From: Scedosporium boydii
Taxonomy: Eukaryota; Ascomycota; Sordariomycetes; Microascales; Microascaceae
Assembly (NCBI GenBank): GCA_002221725.1
Contig: NJFT01000002.1
Location: 62,001-126,000, forward strand
Direction of reading: 5' to 3'
Length of the DNA: 64,000 bases
Both the position numbers and the translations under genes were made by a program. The notes under the pieces were generated by a model, which was not told the origin of the DNA, made no database searches, and was given only the letters and a program-made list of their open reading frames with translations. How positions within the stretch are numbered: the stretch's first letter is position 1; every line of letters begins with the position of its first letter. Positions 11,497 to 26,080 of this stretch are shown piece by piece.

Positions 11497-13004
11497 TTAT
11501 TGAGTGTGGCATTGTGCCTGTCCGGGACCATCTTCTTCCATATCTTCCCAAGCATTTCCGGCTCGAGGGTCACCCGAGCGAGCTCCCATCTAAAGTACAA
11601 CTGCATTAGCATTCGGCGACACCGCATACACGTATCTGGAGTGAGGAATTTTAAACTTACCTCTTCAAGGTCTGCGCCGTCCTCGTAATGAACGTCATCG
11701 ACCTCCTCAGCAGTGATAGGAGGAGGAGGTCCAGGCAGGAGTTTGCTGAGAGCTTCGAATTCGGCGTCTTTTTGGAGCCAGCCGTCCTTGGGGAATTCGA
11801 TGGTGGCGATCAAGTAGAGGTCTCCCTTCTCGTCGCCCCGCTTAAGAGGCATACCTTCTCCAGGGACCTTCAATACGTCACCGGGGCGTAGGACATGGCC
11901 TTGCTCGCGGGTGATGTGAATACCTCGGCCATCGAGATGCGTCAATACGGTACGGGAGAAGCCGCCAAGAGCTTCGGCCAGGGTGACCTTGAGCTCGGCA
12001 GACAGATCTGCGCCAACTCTGGAGAAGACATCATGCGGTTCCTCGACTAGGGTGAAAACAATATCTCCAGGAGTCTGATCGGGGAACTGGTCGGCCTCTC
12101 CCTCGAGAACGATGCGGTCTCCCTGCAGAGAACCTCGGGGGATGTATATCTCGAGGACCTTGGTCTCCTGCGTTGTGCGCTTGCCCTTGCACTTCTTGCA
12201 GCGATCCTTCTCCTTGTAAAAGTTTCCAGAACCCTTGCAGTGGTCGCAGGGCAAGACTTCTCGAGTTAAGAGGCCGGGGCCGACTTGGCGAAGGCCTTCC
12301 ACAACACCGTGACCCTTGCACTGTTCACACTGCTGAGGCTTGACCTTGTCCTTGGCTCCGGTGCCCTTGCACTGGGAGCAGACGACTTGCTTGTTGGCAG
12401 AAAACTTGACCGTCTTTCCTTTGTAGAGCTCTTCCAAGGTGACGGTGTATTCCTGCTCTTCGTCGGGCCCACGTCTAGGTCGTCGCTGGCCAGGAGGGCC
12501 CCTTCCAGGGCCACCACCAAAGCCGAAGCCGAACATCTGGGAAAGAATATCTTCCAAGTCGGGGCCACCAGGGCCACCGGGACCGCCGCGAAGGGCGGCC
12601 ATTCCACCGGCATCGTAAATTTGCCTCTTGTCTTCGTCACGAAGAATCTCGTAAGCTTGGGTCACGGCCTTGAACTTCGCCTCGGCTTCATCTCGACGTT
12701 CCTCGGGTACTTTATCTGGATGGTGTTGCAACGCAGCCTTGTTGGCGGTAAACAAACGTTAGACAAGTTTTTTGTGTTACAAACAGAAGGGGGGGTTTGT
12801 GAGGGATAATAGTTACCTTTCGGTACGCTTTCTTGATCTGGTCTTGTGTGGCAGTCTTTTCAACACCAAGGAGTTCTAGCGAACATATATCATCAGTTTA
12901 CATAAACAGAAAAAAAAAGTAGCGAAGTACATCAACAATAGCTTACCGTAGAGGTCGATCTCCTCGGTCTCTGGGGGAGCTGAGCTGGGACCTGAATCTG
13001 CCAT
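11497..13004 (-). CDS. ydj1: Type I (class A) DnaJ/Hsp40 co-chaperone, Ydj1/Mas5-like
   Basis: Stimulates Hsp70 ATPase activity and delivers clients; Ydj1 homologues work in the cytosol and at the ER and mitochondrial surfaces. Exons 12947-13004, 12817-12875, 11661-12737 and 11497-11589 encode 428 aa. A J domain (about residues 17-80) carries HPD at 45-47. A Gly/Phe-rich linker with GGPGGPGG and FGFGGGPG follows. Then come four zinc-finger repeats (CSQCKGTG, CEQCKGHG, CDHCKGSG, CKKCKGKR) and the two-lobed substrate-binding C-terminal domain. The last exon is only 31 codons and ends in CHTQ. This fits a farnesylation CaaX box with Gln at the last position, as in yeast Ydj1. If the 71-nt last intron were retained, the CaaX would be replaced by a long unrelated tail. 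The zinc finger and CaaX distinguish it from Sis1-type proteins. Confidence 0.94.
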
Positions 13005-16275
<3,271 letters not shown>

Positions 16276-16599
16276 AAATACTTTGTACACTACCCAGGAA
16301 GGGCATAGAGCAATAGAGCTACCCGACCATGTTTGAACAGATCAAGTTTACATCCTGTATAATACAATAGATGATTTATACCGTTCACAGCAGGTAGCGA
16401 AATCTATTTCCTATGAGATATACTTTTAGAGAATAATCCGACGGCCTAGGGTAGAGCCCACATGGTCATGCACTGCGATTGTACTGCGATGCATGAACTC
16501 GCATGAACAATGTACCGAAGTACTGTTGATATTAGGCAGCGAGGCTGAAGGCAACGACAATTCAAGAAGTCCGCGTTTGCCATCAGAAACACCACCACC
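16276..16599. other. Intergenic: mse1 3' end and HET gene promoter
   Basis: A 324-bp AT-richer spacer between two genes on the same strand. Nothing beyond the presumed terminator of mse1 and promoter of the HET gene was seen. Confidence 0.5.
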
Positions 16600-18423
16600 A
16601 TGACAGCTCAAAATCCAGAAATCATGAACGCGAACCAGTCACGCCGGCGGACTGACCCTGACCCGGGCCCAACCCCCGTAAGCAAGACGAGGCCCAAGAT
16701 AGACAACACACTCGCCTATCAAGGGAGAGAGCTCGACGAGGATAGCATCCGGCTGGTTGAGATACAGCCAGTCGAACATGAGGCTGATCCCTTGGTCTGT
16801 ACGCTATGCGAGGTCGCCTTCGGCAGCAAGCCCAAGTTCGAGGCGCTGTCGTACATGTGGGGTACCGAGATAGCGGACGACGCCATCACCATAAACAACG
16901 TCCCGTTCGAGGTCAAAAGGAACCTTCGAGATGCTCTACACTTCTTCCGTCGCCGGCTCGCATCCGGGAAAGCTCCGAGGCTGCTCTGGATTGACGCCAT
17001 CTGCATCAACCAGAGTGATGTAGAGGAGCGGAATAGGCAGCTCCGGATCATGGACCAGATTTACTTTAGGGCCGACACGGTTCTTGTCTGGTTGGGGAGC
17101 AGGTATACAGAATTTCAGAACGAGATAAATGGGATGCCGAAACCTGAGGAGGGCGAGAAGAGAGAGGAGGAAGACACATCCCCGAGCGGCAATATCATCC
17201 AACAGACGATGGTTAGACACCTGCGAACAGATCCATATTGGGACCGTCTCTGGATACTCCAAGAGATTGGGCACGCGAAGCAGCTCCGGGTCTGCTTCGG
17301 CGACAAGGCCTGGTCGTGGGATCTTTTCATGCACTTCATCACCATGCACAACGGCGATGGGAACACAGGCCCGCTTCGGCTGGACAGGCTTCTCCGTCAA
17401 GAGAAGTACCACGACTCGCATACGCTGAAGAGACTACTCGAGGAGCACGGAGAGGCCAAGTGCTCCGAGCCGAGAGACAAGGTCTACGGACTCGTCGGGC
17501 TTGCCTCGGACGCAGCAGACTTTCCGATGGACTATAACAAGTCGCTCTACGATGTGTGGAAGGATACGATGGTCTTCATGAATCGATTCAACTTGTTCAA
17601 GGAAGAATCCCAAATCGTTTTGATTGGCGCGCTGGTGAAAAGGGCTCTTATGGAGAACCACGGCGACCCCTTGAGCCAAATTTCGAGCGGACACGAGGAC
17701 CAGGTCGACTTGACGCAGCTTATCGAAGACCGAGATGGTCCTCTCGTCTTCTGCCTCAACGCCGTCCCTCTTGGATGTATCACTTACGTCGGACCCTCGG
17801 CCAGCGATGTTATTTCCAAGCCTAGCGAGGCTTCAATGTGGCGCATGGCTACCCAGAGACAGTTCCCGCCGGATGAACGAGGACCGGCTCATCGGGAGCA
17901 TGACGATTTACTCTACTCGCTCCTAGAATCGGACGAGTCAGAGATGGAGACGAAGTGCTTCAACAGGCCGAGTACTGTCGTCTGGAGAGACCAGAGAAAC
18001 ATCGACGCTAACCCCAACTACGCGCGAGGGTATGTCGAGAAATTTCACAACATAAAGGGCACCTTAGCCGTCCAAGTACCACCACAGGCCGCAGACAGAT
18101 TAGCTTCCGTCCAGCCCCGACTCTACTTGGCTCGAAAATACTACGGCCCCACTTCACGGAAGATGGGTGTCGCTTCTGGGCTTGCCCAACCGGGAGACCT
18201 CGTTTGCTGGGTCCGTTGGTCGAGAAGAGCCCTTTTGGTGAGGGTTGTCGACGTGGACGACTGGGGTGCAAAGCTGAGGGTGTTCGGCACGGCAATGGCC
18301 ACGGAGGATCTACGTGGCTGGACGCCAGACTACGACTACGCACGACGATGGCAGTCACTGGAAAGGGATTGGCGTCTAGAAGTCCAGGTCGATGCGGGCA
18401 CGATATTTACGCTTTTGGAATAG
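16600..18423 (+). CDS. HET-domain (heterokaryon incompatibility) protein
   Basis: A single uninterrupted exon of 607 aa. The HET domain occupies roughly residues 80-225. It shows the three family blocks: FEALSYMWGTE (80-90), LLWIDAICINQSDVEERNRQLRIMDQIYFRADTVLVWLG (quoted in parts: LLWIDAICINQ, then RADTVLVWLG), and the DRLWILQEIGHAK segment. A PRDKVYGLVGLASD motif follows, as usual in this family. The C-terminal half ends in a conserved-looking LARKYYGPTSRKMG...LAQPGDLVCW block. HET proteins trigger death of fused non-self hyphae or act as NLR-like signalling partners, but many family members have no known partner and none is visible next door. There is no NACHT, ankyrin or WD repeat region in this protein. 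The lack of introns is common in this family. The specific role is unknown. Confidence 0.9.
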   Translation: MTAQNPEIMNANQSRRRTDPDPGPTPVSKTRPKIDNTLAYQGRELDEDSIRLVEIQPVEHEADPLVCTLCEVAFGSKPKFEALSYMWGTEIADDAITINNVPFEVKRNLRDALHFFRRRLASGKAPRLLWIDAICINQSDVEERNRQLRIMDQIYFRADTVLVWLGSRYTEFQNEINGMPKPEEGEKREEEDTSPSGNIIQQTMVRHLRTDPYWDRLWILQEIGHAKQLRVCFGDKAWSWDLFMHFITMHNGDGNTGPLRLDRLLRQEKYHDSHTLKRLLEEHGEAKCSEPRDKVYGLVGLASDAADFPMDYNKSLYDVWKDTMVFMNRFNLFKEESQIVLIGALVKRALMENHGDPLSQISSGHEDQVDLTQLIEDRDGPLVFCLNAVPLGCITYVGPSASDVISKPSEASMWRMATQRQFPPDERGPAHREHDDLLYSLLESDESEMETKCFNRPSTVVWRDQRNIDANPNYARGYVEKFHNIKGTLAVQVPPQAADRLASVQPRLYLARKYYGPTSRKMGVASGLAQPGDLVCWVRWSRRALLVRVVDVDDWGAKLRVFGTAMATEDLRGWTPDYDYARRWQSLERDWRLEVQVDAGTIFTLLE

Positions 18424-20003
18424 GATTCAAACGTTAGTCTACTAAGCATATAAGTTAACTCGCACCGCCAATATTTCTATAGAATGTATGAAAGAGGAAA
18501 CCTAATTCACCCATACCTATAAAGATGTAATATTGGCCTTCTACTTCTTCACCATGGTCTACCAAGTAAAGCCTTTCCCTTTGTCCTTCACATCGTCCGA
18601 TCTCTCCCGCCTTCCCGGACCCATCATGCCATCGAAAAGGACTACTCGTTTCAGCCACACTCCAAACGGAACCTGACCCCAAACCTTAAAACGCAAGACC
18701 TCACCCCAACTAGGCCAAGCGTTGCACCGACTCGAACTTTTTCCCTCTCTCTTTTACGAAGTGTTATCTAGGAGGGAAAAAGAAAAAAGAAGAAAAAAAA
18801 GGTCCAAGGGTAAGTGGACCCAGCCTTGCAATCCCCACCGCGCTCTTACACTCCCCTGCCTTGCCTTGTTCTCTCGCGGGTCCCACGATGGGTCTTGCTG
18901 TTTCAGATGGTGAAATTCAAAACCTTCCCGTTGGAGACCCGGATTACGAACTGTTACTACCCCCCGTAAACTGGTCCGTTTGTGCCCTTATCAACGGTAC
19001 GAAAAAGCTTGTTTCCCAGTGAAAAAGGGGTAGCTCCATGAAGCTATCGTGCTTACACGTATCTTACGAAGTACATACGTGGACGTTCGTCGCAAGGGGA
19101 GTAAGGCGAAGAAAAGTACTGGACGTCAACTGAGCTTGGCAAAAATGTTTCATCGAGATATCAGATTAAAACTAAGAAAAAAAAAGAGATGGAGTTGGTT
19201 ACTTCGCATAAAACGAGTATAAGTTTGGGAATAATTGAGAAAAGGAAAAAGAAAAAAAAGGCCAAGGATTTTTCAAGATCCCTCGCAGGTGTTCGCCTAA
19301 GCGGATTCCTTGTAAACTCCTCTGGGAGAGAAAATAAAATAGTCCCAAAATTCTAGGGAATAACCTAAAAAATAAAAACATGAAAAAGGGATAGAAAAGG
19401 GGGCGGAAGAGCCGAGTAGAGACTTGGAGGCTCTCAGAAAGTCGATATCCCCACAAATGATTTCCATCTCCCGCAATTATGACACGCAACCTCGGAAACC
19501 CCCGTTTTGTAGTAAAGAAAAAACAATAGCAGACCCCCTTCTTCTCTCCACCGCTACACGATTCCAGATCGGAAATAATGAAAAGAGAAAGAAATAAAGG
19601 ATTGAACCTTGGTAATGTGAGACTGATTTCCCTGTTGTGGGGTGCTCCTCGAATAGGATGCCTCCCACGATGGCAGGAGAGGTACCCTATGATCTATGTC
19701 GTTGTCCCGTCCTCGGTAGGATGCAAAGGAATAAAGGAAATCGAAACGGAATGAAGAGAGAAAATAGAAAGGCCTAGTCGATTGAAGAATATGGTAAGGA
19801 TACGGAGGATGAGAGGATATCAAAACCGGCCTGTGTCGTAGGTGCGAGTTGCTTGTAAATAGCAGAGTATATAAACTAGGTGGATAGAAGAAGAGATAGG
19901 AGCAGGCCAGTAAATAGTAAAAAAAAGTTGGTGTATTCTCCAGTCATTAAGTCGTAGCGTCGCTCGATGCGTATGTGTATGCGTATATAGGGGTATAAAT
20001 GAT
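18424..20003. other. Convergent intergenic region between HET and NoxR genes
   Basis: Contains the 3' flanks of two convergent genes. There are A-rich runs (about 18777-18803, 19240-19262, 19514-19530), one TACGAAGTA motif at 19065-19073, and a short alternating purine/pyrimidine stretch near 19965-19986. The stretch open in frame with NoxR down to 19876 is its last intron and 3' flank, not an extra domain. No gene is supported. Confidence 0.5.
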
Positions 20004-21984
20004 CTAAACCTCCTGAACCCAAACCTGCAATCCATCGAGTTAGCCTCAAGTCAAAAGCCGGGGAAGTATTGATGATGTTCTCGTTGAGACTCACCTCCAT
20101 CTTTCCAATCTCCTGCCGTTGCCGCCGCGCGTTGCTCTTGACCGTCATGAGAACCATGTCCAAATCGTCCTGATCACCGAGCGTGATCATGTCACCATTG
20201 GGCACGTCATCGTCGCGGACCTTGATCTTGAATCGTCGTCGCAGACCAAACTTGTCCCTGACACGATCGACGAAGTCTGGGAACTCGATGGCGGACCCGA
20301 TCATGATGTACCGTACATCCTCGGCGTGCACCTTGACGCGGACTTTGCGAACTTCTGGTCTTCTCGACTGGCCTCTGGAAGAACCGGCCGACATGGATCC
20401 AGTATTCGCCCTGCGATTGCTGACCATCTCGAAGTCGCCTTCGTCAAAGGATCCGTCGTCGAATTCGCTTCCCTCGTCGTCCTCTTCCTCGATGTAGCGG
20501 GGTACGTTGCGGCGGCCTTGTTGACGGCTGCCTCGGGGACCTCCGTTACTACCACCCTGGTACATGTCGTAGACGTCGTCGGCGTAGTCCTCTTCTTCAT
20601 CATTACGCTGGCGTTGCGAGTAGGATCGTTGAGGTGTTGAGGAATTGGACCTCTGGGGACGGCGTCGGGCATCTTGAGGTGATGAAGTCTTCTCGTAGCG
20701 ATTGTTGACGGCTCGGTCGATATTGAGTTTCGAGAGGGTCGGCTTAGGTCCATTGCGCACAGAAGCCCCTCTGCTAACACCACCGCCAGGTCGGTCGTTC
20801 TCCGGTGGAGGCGTGGGAGGGAAGACATTTCGTGAAGTCGGAGGTTCGGATTGTTGCCTTCGGCTCTGGATGCCTGGCTTCACGAGATTGGTCGCCGCAA
20901 ATGAAATGTTGTCGGTCGGCCGGTCGTCCTTGGCATCGCCCTTTCCAGCCTGTCAAAGAGAGATCATATTAGCAAATAAATCCGTGGCCGGGCTGTGGTA
21001 CAGTAATTTTTTTTGCGTACATTCTTGATCTCAGACCCAGCAAAACCGGTGAATGCATTGGCACGGTCTGATGCGGCCACTAGCCTGGCCTTTCCTAGGT
21101 AGTCCTTGGTCTTCAGGTTGCGGACCTTGGCATCGTTCGGACGGTAGACAACGCCGACGGGGATCGAGAAGACGGTGTAGCCCTAAAAAGTACGAAGCGG
21201 CAGTGATTAGCACATGCCAAACCCGGATTGGTGTCGCAACTCGGCAAACTGTCAACGTACCTCAGCTTCCTCCCGAATGGCTTCGTCGATGACATTGTGG
21301 TCCTCGACGACCTTTTCCTTGACGGCGTACTGGAGGTCCTGGAGACCGGCATCCTTCTGCTGCAGGTAAATGTAGCACAGTCCTCGGTTGAAGAGGACCT
21401 CGCAAGAGTAAAGCTTGAAGAGAAGGCCAAGCTGGGCATAATCTATCATGGTGTTTCCTCGAAGGTAGAGCAGGGTATCGTTGAAGTTGGCAAGCGCCTC
21501 CTCGAAATCGCCGAGCAAGAAATTCGAGACGCCTTGCTGGAAGTAGGCAACGGCAAGGTATTGATCTAGTCGGATCGCTCGTTGGTAGCATTCGACCTAG
21601 GATTACAGCGTTAGTTTTGCGAAACAGAGCGGGAAGCTGCCAGATCCTGTGTGTAGCCAAGGCGGTGTTAGTGGGAAGGGCCGGGGAGAGTGCCTACCGC
21701 TTTCTCGTGTTCGCCGAGAGTGGCGTGAATGACACCCATGTTGAAGAGAATTTTGGAGGTATCGGAAATGTTCTCGAACTCTTTCAGGGCCTCGTCGAAC
21801 TCGTTGTTGTCGTACCGCCCAAGGGCGGCGACCCACGTCTCGATTTCCTACAACATCGTGGGTTAGCATGCGACGAGATCCCAACAGCAAACTACCTTTC
21901 CCTCGGATTCTGAAAGAGCAAGAGACGGCAGAGGTAGCCATTCAGCTTCATACTCGGCGCTGCGCTTACCTGTTTAAGAGACAT
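20004..21984 (-). CDS. noxR: NoxR, p67phox-like regulator of fungal NADPH oxidases
   Basis: Cytosolic activator of the NoxA/NoxB superoxide-generating oxidases, which drive sexual development and hyphal fusion; it normally works with the small GTPase RacA and polarity proteins. Exons 21970-21984, 21698-21847, 21261-21596, 21021-21182, 20095-20949 and 20004-20024 encode 512 aa, typical for NoxR. The N-terminal ~180 residues are TPR repeats (for example SKILFNMGVIHATLGEHEKA, VAYFQQGVSNFLLGDFEEA, LFNRGLCYIYLQQKDAGL). An activation-domain-like GYTVFSIPVGVVYRP segment follows. The middle is basic, Ser/Pro-rich and disordered, with an acidic stretch. The C-terminus (about 420-505) is a PB1-like domain starting VRVKVHAEDVRYIMI. 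The last exon is just seven codons ending VWVQEV, a characteristic NoxR tail. As in other fungal NoxR proteins, there is no SH3 domain like that of animal p67phox. Confidence 0.92.
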
Positions 21985-24900
21985 CGTAGTACTTCAACAG
22001 AGGGTAGACCTCCGATTTGCTGCGTGTCGGCGGGAAGGAGAGGAAGGGAAGCGACAAGCAAGCGTAAAGCAAGCGAAGAGTAGGCGTAGGCCAAACGTCA
22101 GGACAAAATAACGAGGACGAATTGTAATTACAATTCCTCGTAGGTAATTGTCGCCAAATGCGACGAGCAAAAAATTGGTGGTGATCCTGGCTTTTGGGCA
22201 GTCTTGGGTGTTCGTGTGCCTGAGTGTGTTATGAAGTAGGAGATCCAGGTCAACCACGGAAGGGAAGTAGTGAGGGGTGGGGAGGACTTGGTTTTATTAA
22301 GATTGATCAATGGCTGGGGAGCGAGAGTCTGGGACAGGACGGGCTGGCAGCAGGCCATGCTTCGGGTTGTTTCCGTTTTACTGCGTCGATGGTGGCAGGC
22401 GAATAGCGATGGAGGGGAGGGACAGAAGACAAGGGACAGGACAAGGTTGGACAAGGGAAGGTACGGAAGGGAACAAATAGGAACGAGAGTGCGGTGGCTC
22501 TGGTGTGGGAGAAATGGGAAGAAATGGCAGAAATTGTTTAGTGACACGGAGTTTCCCCGCTTGGCAGCGCATTCCAAAGTCGCTATTAGTAGTTTAATAC
22601 CACACCACAACCCACGACCCTCCTTAGAGCCTTGGCATGAATGATCTCAGTCACTGACTTGCTCGCAGCTTCAAGTTTTTTTTTTATTCTTCGAAGCTGA
22701 TATTGTTATTGACGTCTTAAAGACACTGACTGGTTGGGCATTTCAACCCCTTGCTGTTTAAGATTCGAACAGAGATGGAGGACAGAGACACTGCGAGAGC
22801 TTGGTCGAAGGACCCTCGTACCACAAGAGATCTCCTTCGTCTCGAGTTGGGTTACCCAGGTGGCAGCTTGACCAAGTGCGGCGGATCGGATCACACAAGC
22901 CCATGAACGAGGACGTAGATAATCGCGAAGAGCAGGGAGACACCAAAAGAGGATGAGTCGACTGTGATCGCCAGACAGATCGGGATGGGCTGAGAAGTGG
23001 TTGCACGTTGTCTTCTTCCGGAAAAGACTGGCTAAAAGAGTCCCGTCACTGACGATGTTTTTTTTCTTCTTATTTTAAGAAACTTCAATGATAGAAGGTG
23101 GGAGTGGGAAACCTGCAACGCTGGCACATGAGGAACCTGCAGATTGGATGGATGCAAGAAGGTCAGCGCCTAAAGGGTGAATGCGAGAGGCGGGATCGAT
23201 GGGATGGAATCAAATCGAGCCCAAACCAGCACCCAGAACCAGCCCACCCCAGCCGGTGGGAATATCATGCAAGTCGCATCATGGCTGGGATTATCATGCC
23301 CGTGGACGTTTCCGATCCTCGTCTTGGGACGTCATGGGTACTTTGGCTCTACGCTGAGGCATGGAGGGGCTCAGTATCCATCCAGGACCCCGGCAGTGAG
23401 TGTACTGAGCACTGGGATTTGTGAGTGCGGTGGAGTGTATTGCAAGTAGTCAGTACGAAGTCTGCGGTAATCAACTCCAGTGAAGGGAGTCCCTGTGGCT
23501 TGGCAAAAATTCTCCTAATGAGACGGGTAGCTTTTTAAGGTTAGAGTACCTTGGTCGTATCTTCCAGGTCCCCTGGTCAAGACTTCAGTGCTGAAATCGT
23601 GCAGGCTTGCGGACCGTCTGGCTAGCCCAGACCGCTTGATAACATTTGATTGATCTTGATGTCCAGTCCCACTGTCTCGACCTGCAACTGCTCGAGGGGG
23701 TGGCGTCAGGGCTGTCCATCCAGGGTCCGAGTGTGTGTGGGTGCAACATCGACCACCAATTCGGCAACACCATCTTCGCCAAGCGTCCCCAAGAACCAAG
23801 AAGACACTGCAATCCTCTCGACACCAAGCCACAGTTCCCAGACGAAATCACATCGAATATCACAGCGAGGAAGCAGCTTATCGCGAGGCTCAACCGCGGC
23901 CTCCCGGACGGACTCTCCCTGGATGCTCTCAACCTGCTGCGATGTCAATATGACTTCCAATTAACCGATGCGGCAGTCGAGTCTGGGAATGATTACACTG
24001 CTCCCCAGATCAGGGCCGGAGTGCATATCAGCTAGCAGCCGCCCTTTCGCTCTATTGGTTTTATTCCCCCCCAGGAACGGGTAGACGCCGGACACCTGTT
24101 CTGCATACGCATACGTTCAACAGGTTTCCGCTTCGTACTCGGCATATCGAATAAATTCGATCAATGGTATTGATCCTCCGACTCGTTTCTTCGGCGTCTT
24201 AAGCTTCAGAAATCGAACCACTTTCTACCAATACAGGTAATCCTGGTAGGGGTGTGCCCCGTATCGAATGTTCGATCAAAATCCCGGGGACCAGAAAGGA
24301 ATACCAAGCCTTTCCCGTCACAATAAGCCTATCCGGATTCTGGTACAGGCTGTGATACGTGTGTCTTGATGCAGATTATCGAGGGTTATGACTGGGTGAG
24401 GTACAGGATACAGGATGGTTACTCACCTCCCCTGTCAATGCCACGAGTTCAACACTCCTGGTGCCTGAATCCAGAAGTACGGGATACACACGCCAGCCAG
24501 CGATGAAGAATGAAGGAATACGGTCCCAATACGGTCCCCACTGATGACGCTTGATCACTCGGCACTCTGGAACTCTCGATTTCGTCCAGAAGGTCATAGT
24601 GCGAGAGGGTCTGGTTCCATATCGACCCTTAGTGTCACAGTTACGACCACCCCTTTACCACGACCCCACCCGTTTCAAGTGGTTAGGAGAGGTTAGGAGA
24701 GGGTGGACCATTCGAGACCACGACGACGCTTCCTCCTTCGCGTCCAACTAAGGTTTAGTTCGTGGCACAAAGCTCAGGGTAGTTCACTTGCATCAATGGC
24801 TCAAGGAAAAAAAAAAAAATGCAGCTTCGTGGCTTTCGACTTCATAAGCCGCAGTTCGTCGGCCTCCTATCCCTGAATTGATCCATGTGCAGTCATGAGA

Positions 24901-26080
24901 TGGAGCTAGGTGTTTCCCTGGTAATAGTTTACACAACATCAATGGTAGTTCAGGACAAGGGCCGACAAGTGGGACAACATCACCAGTGAAGTGAAAGTGC
25001 TTGCATCAATTGATGCATGTTCTCTTCTTCAGTGGACGGACAAGTCGTCACAGCACGCTAGACTCTCTGTCCAATGACGTTGCGACCATCCACGAAACCT
25101 CTCCCGGATCTGGTCAAAACTGGTCTCCAGCCACGACCAAATCCCCGTTAAGCGCCCACGCTAGCCAGTGGGATTTCAATATCACCATCAACAACGAAGG
25201 GCCAAGCCGTCGCTACGGGTTCATCGGAGGGATGTCGTCTGATGAAAAAGATATCACAGGATGGGAAAAGAGAAAATTGAGGGCTTAATATCTTTCGGGA
25301 TCTAAAAATAGAACGCTTCTCTGAGCAGGTGAGAGGATGGACGAGGCCGAGTCGTACGAACCCGTGCTGAGCAGAAACTTCTTCGTTCGGATCCCAATCT
25401 GGGCAGGTTGCCTCGCCGCCATCTCAATAATTATGGCTTCATCGGCTACCACTTCACGCCGTTGCGTTAGGTCATCTCAAAGGGATCACTTGACGGGACT
25501 ACTGGCAGGGTCCCCCTAGAGTAAACCGCCCGTCAGGGATGTTCCGAGGAATGCCGTCTCCCGAACTGAAATCCTTCTTCTTTCCAGGAGCACATCATCA
25601 GCCACTCAAGATTAAGCTCAATCGACACTTTGCCTTATCACCGCAGGCGGCGTTTAATGTGGTGCCACCCAAAAATCCGGGTGTGCGATGTGTTTCCCCT
25701 GCCTTACCCTTACTTCGCACTTCCCAGAGCTGTCACGTTGAGAATGTGACACGCAGGCTGCACGATTCATCCCATGAAAAAAGAGGGACGGGAGAGAAAT
25801 ATTCCAGGAAAAGGGCGGGATTCCATGTGGTTGATTTTTCCTCTTTCCCTTTTTTGATTTAGTGTACATGAATCCTATTCTACAAGTATCGATCACTTGA
25901 TGTTTGCAGGGACGCTGCAAACCGTATTGATCCTTGCATTGCTCAACTTTGGGCGAAACTCGCTTCTCCTTCATCCGGTTTTATGCTGCAACGATGTCCA
26001 ACAAGGGTCCAGGGCTCGCCATCAAGAGATGCTGGTATGCGAATAAACGAGCTTACTTGGCCCTTAACCGTATCGAAATC
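21985..26080. other. 4.1-kb gene-free stretch upstream of NoxR
   Basis: Holds the NoxR promoter and probably a long 5' leader on the left. The rest has only short overlapping frames on both strands and no domain I recognise. The longest plus-strand frame (23646-24035) begins at TTG and has two competing frames over it. A perfect 16-nt palindrome lies at 25002-25017, and a repeated GGTTAGGAGA lies near 24681-24703. A T-run of 10 or more (about 22676-22687) and an A-run (about 24808-24821) are present. Confidence 0.5.

Noticed and set aside
23646..24035. Plus-strand frame of 129 codons with competing frames on the same DNA
   Set aside because: Begins at TTG, no recognisable domain, and two other frames of similar length overlap it.
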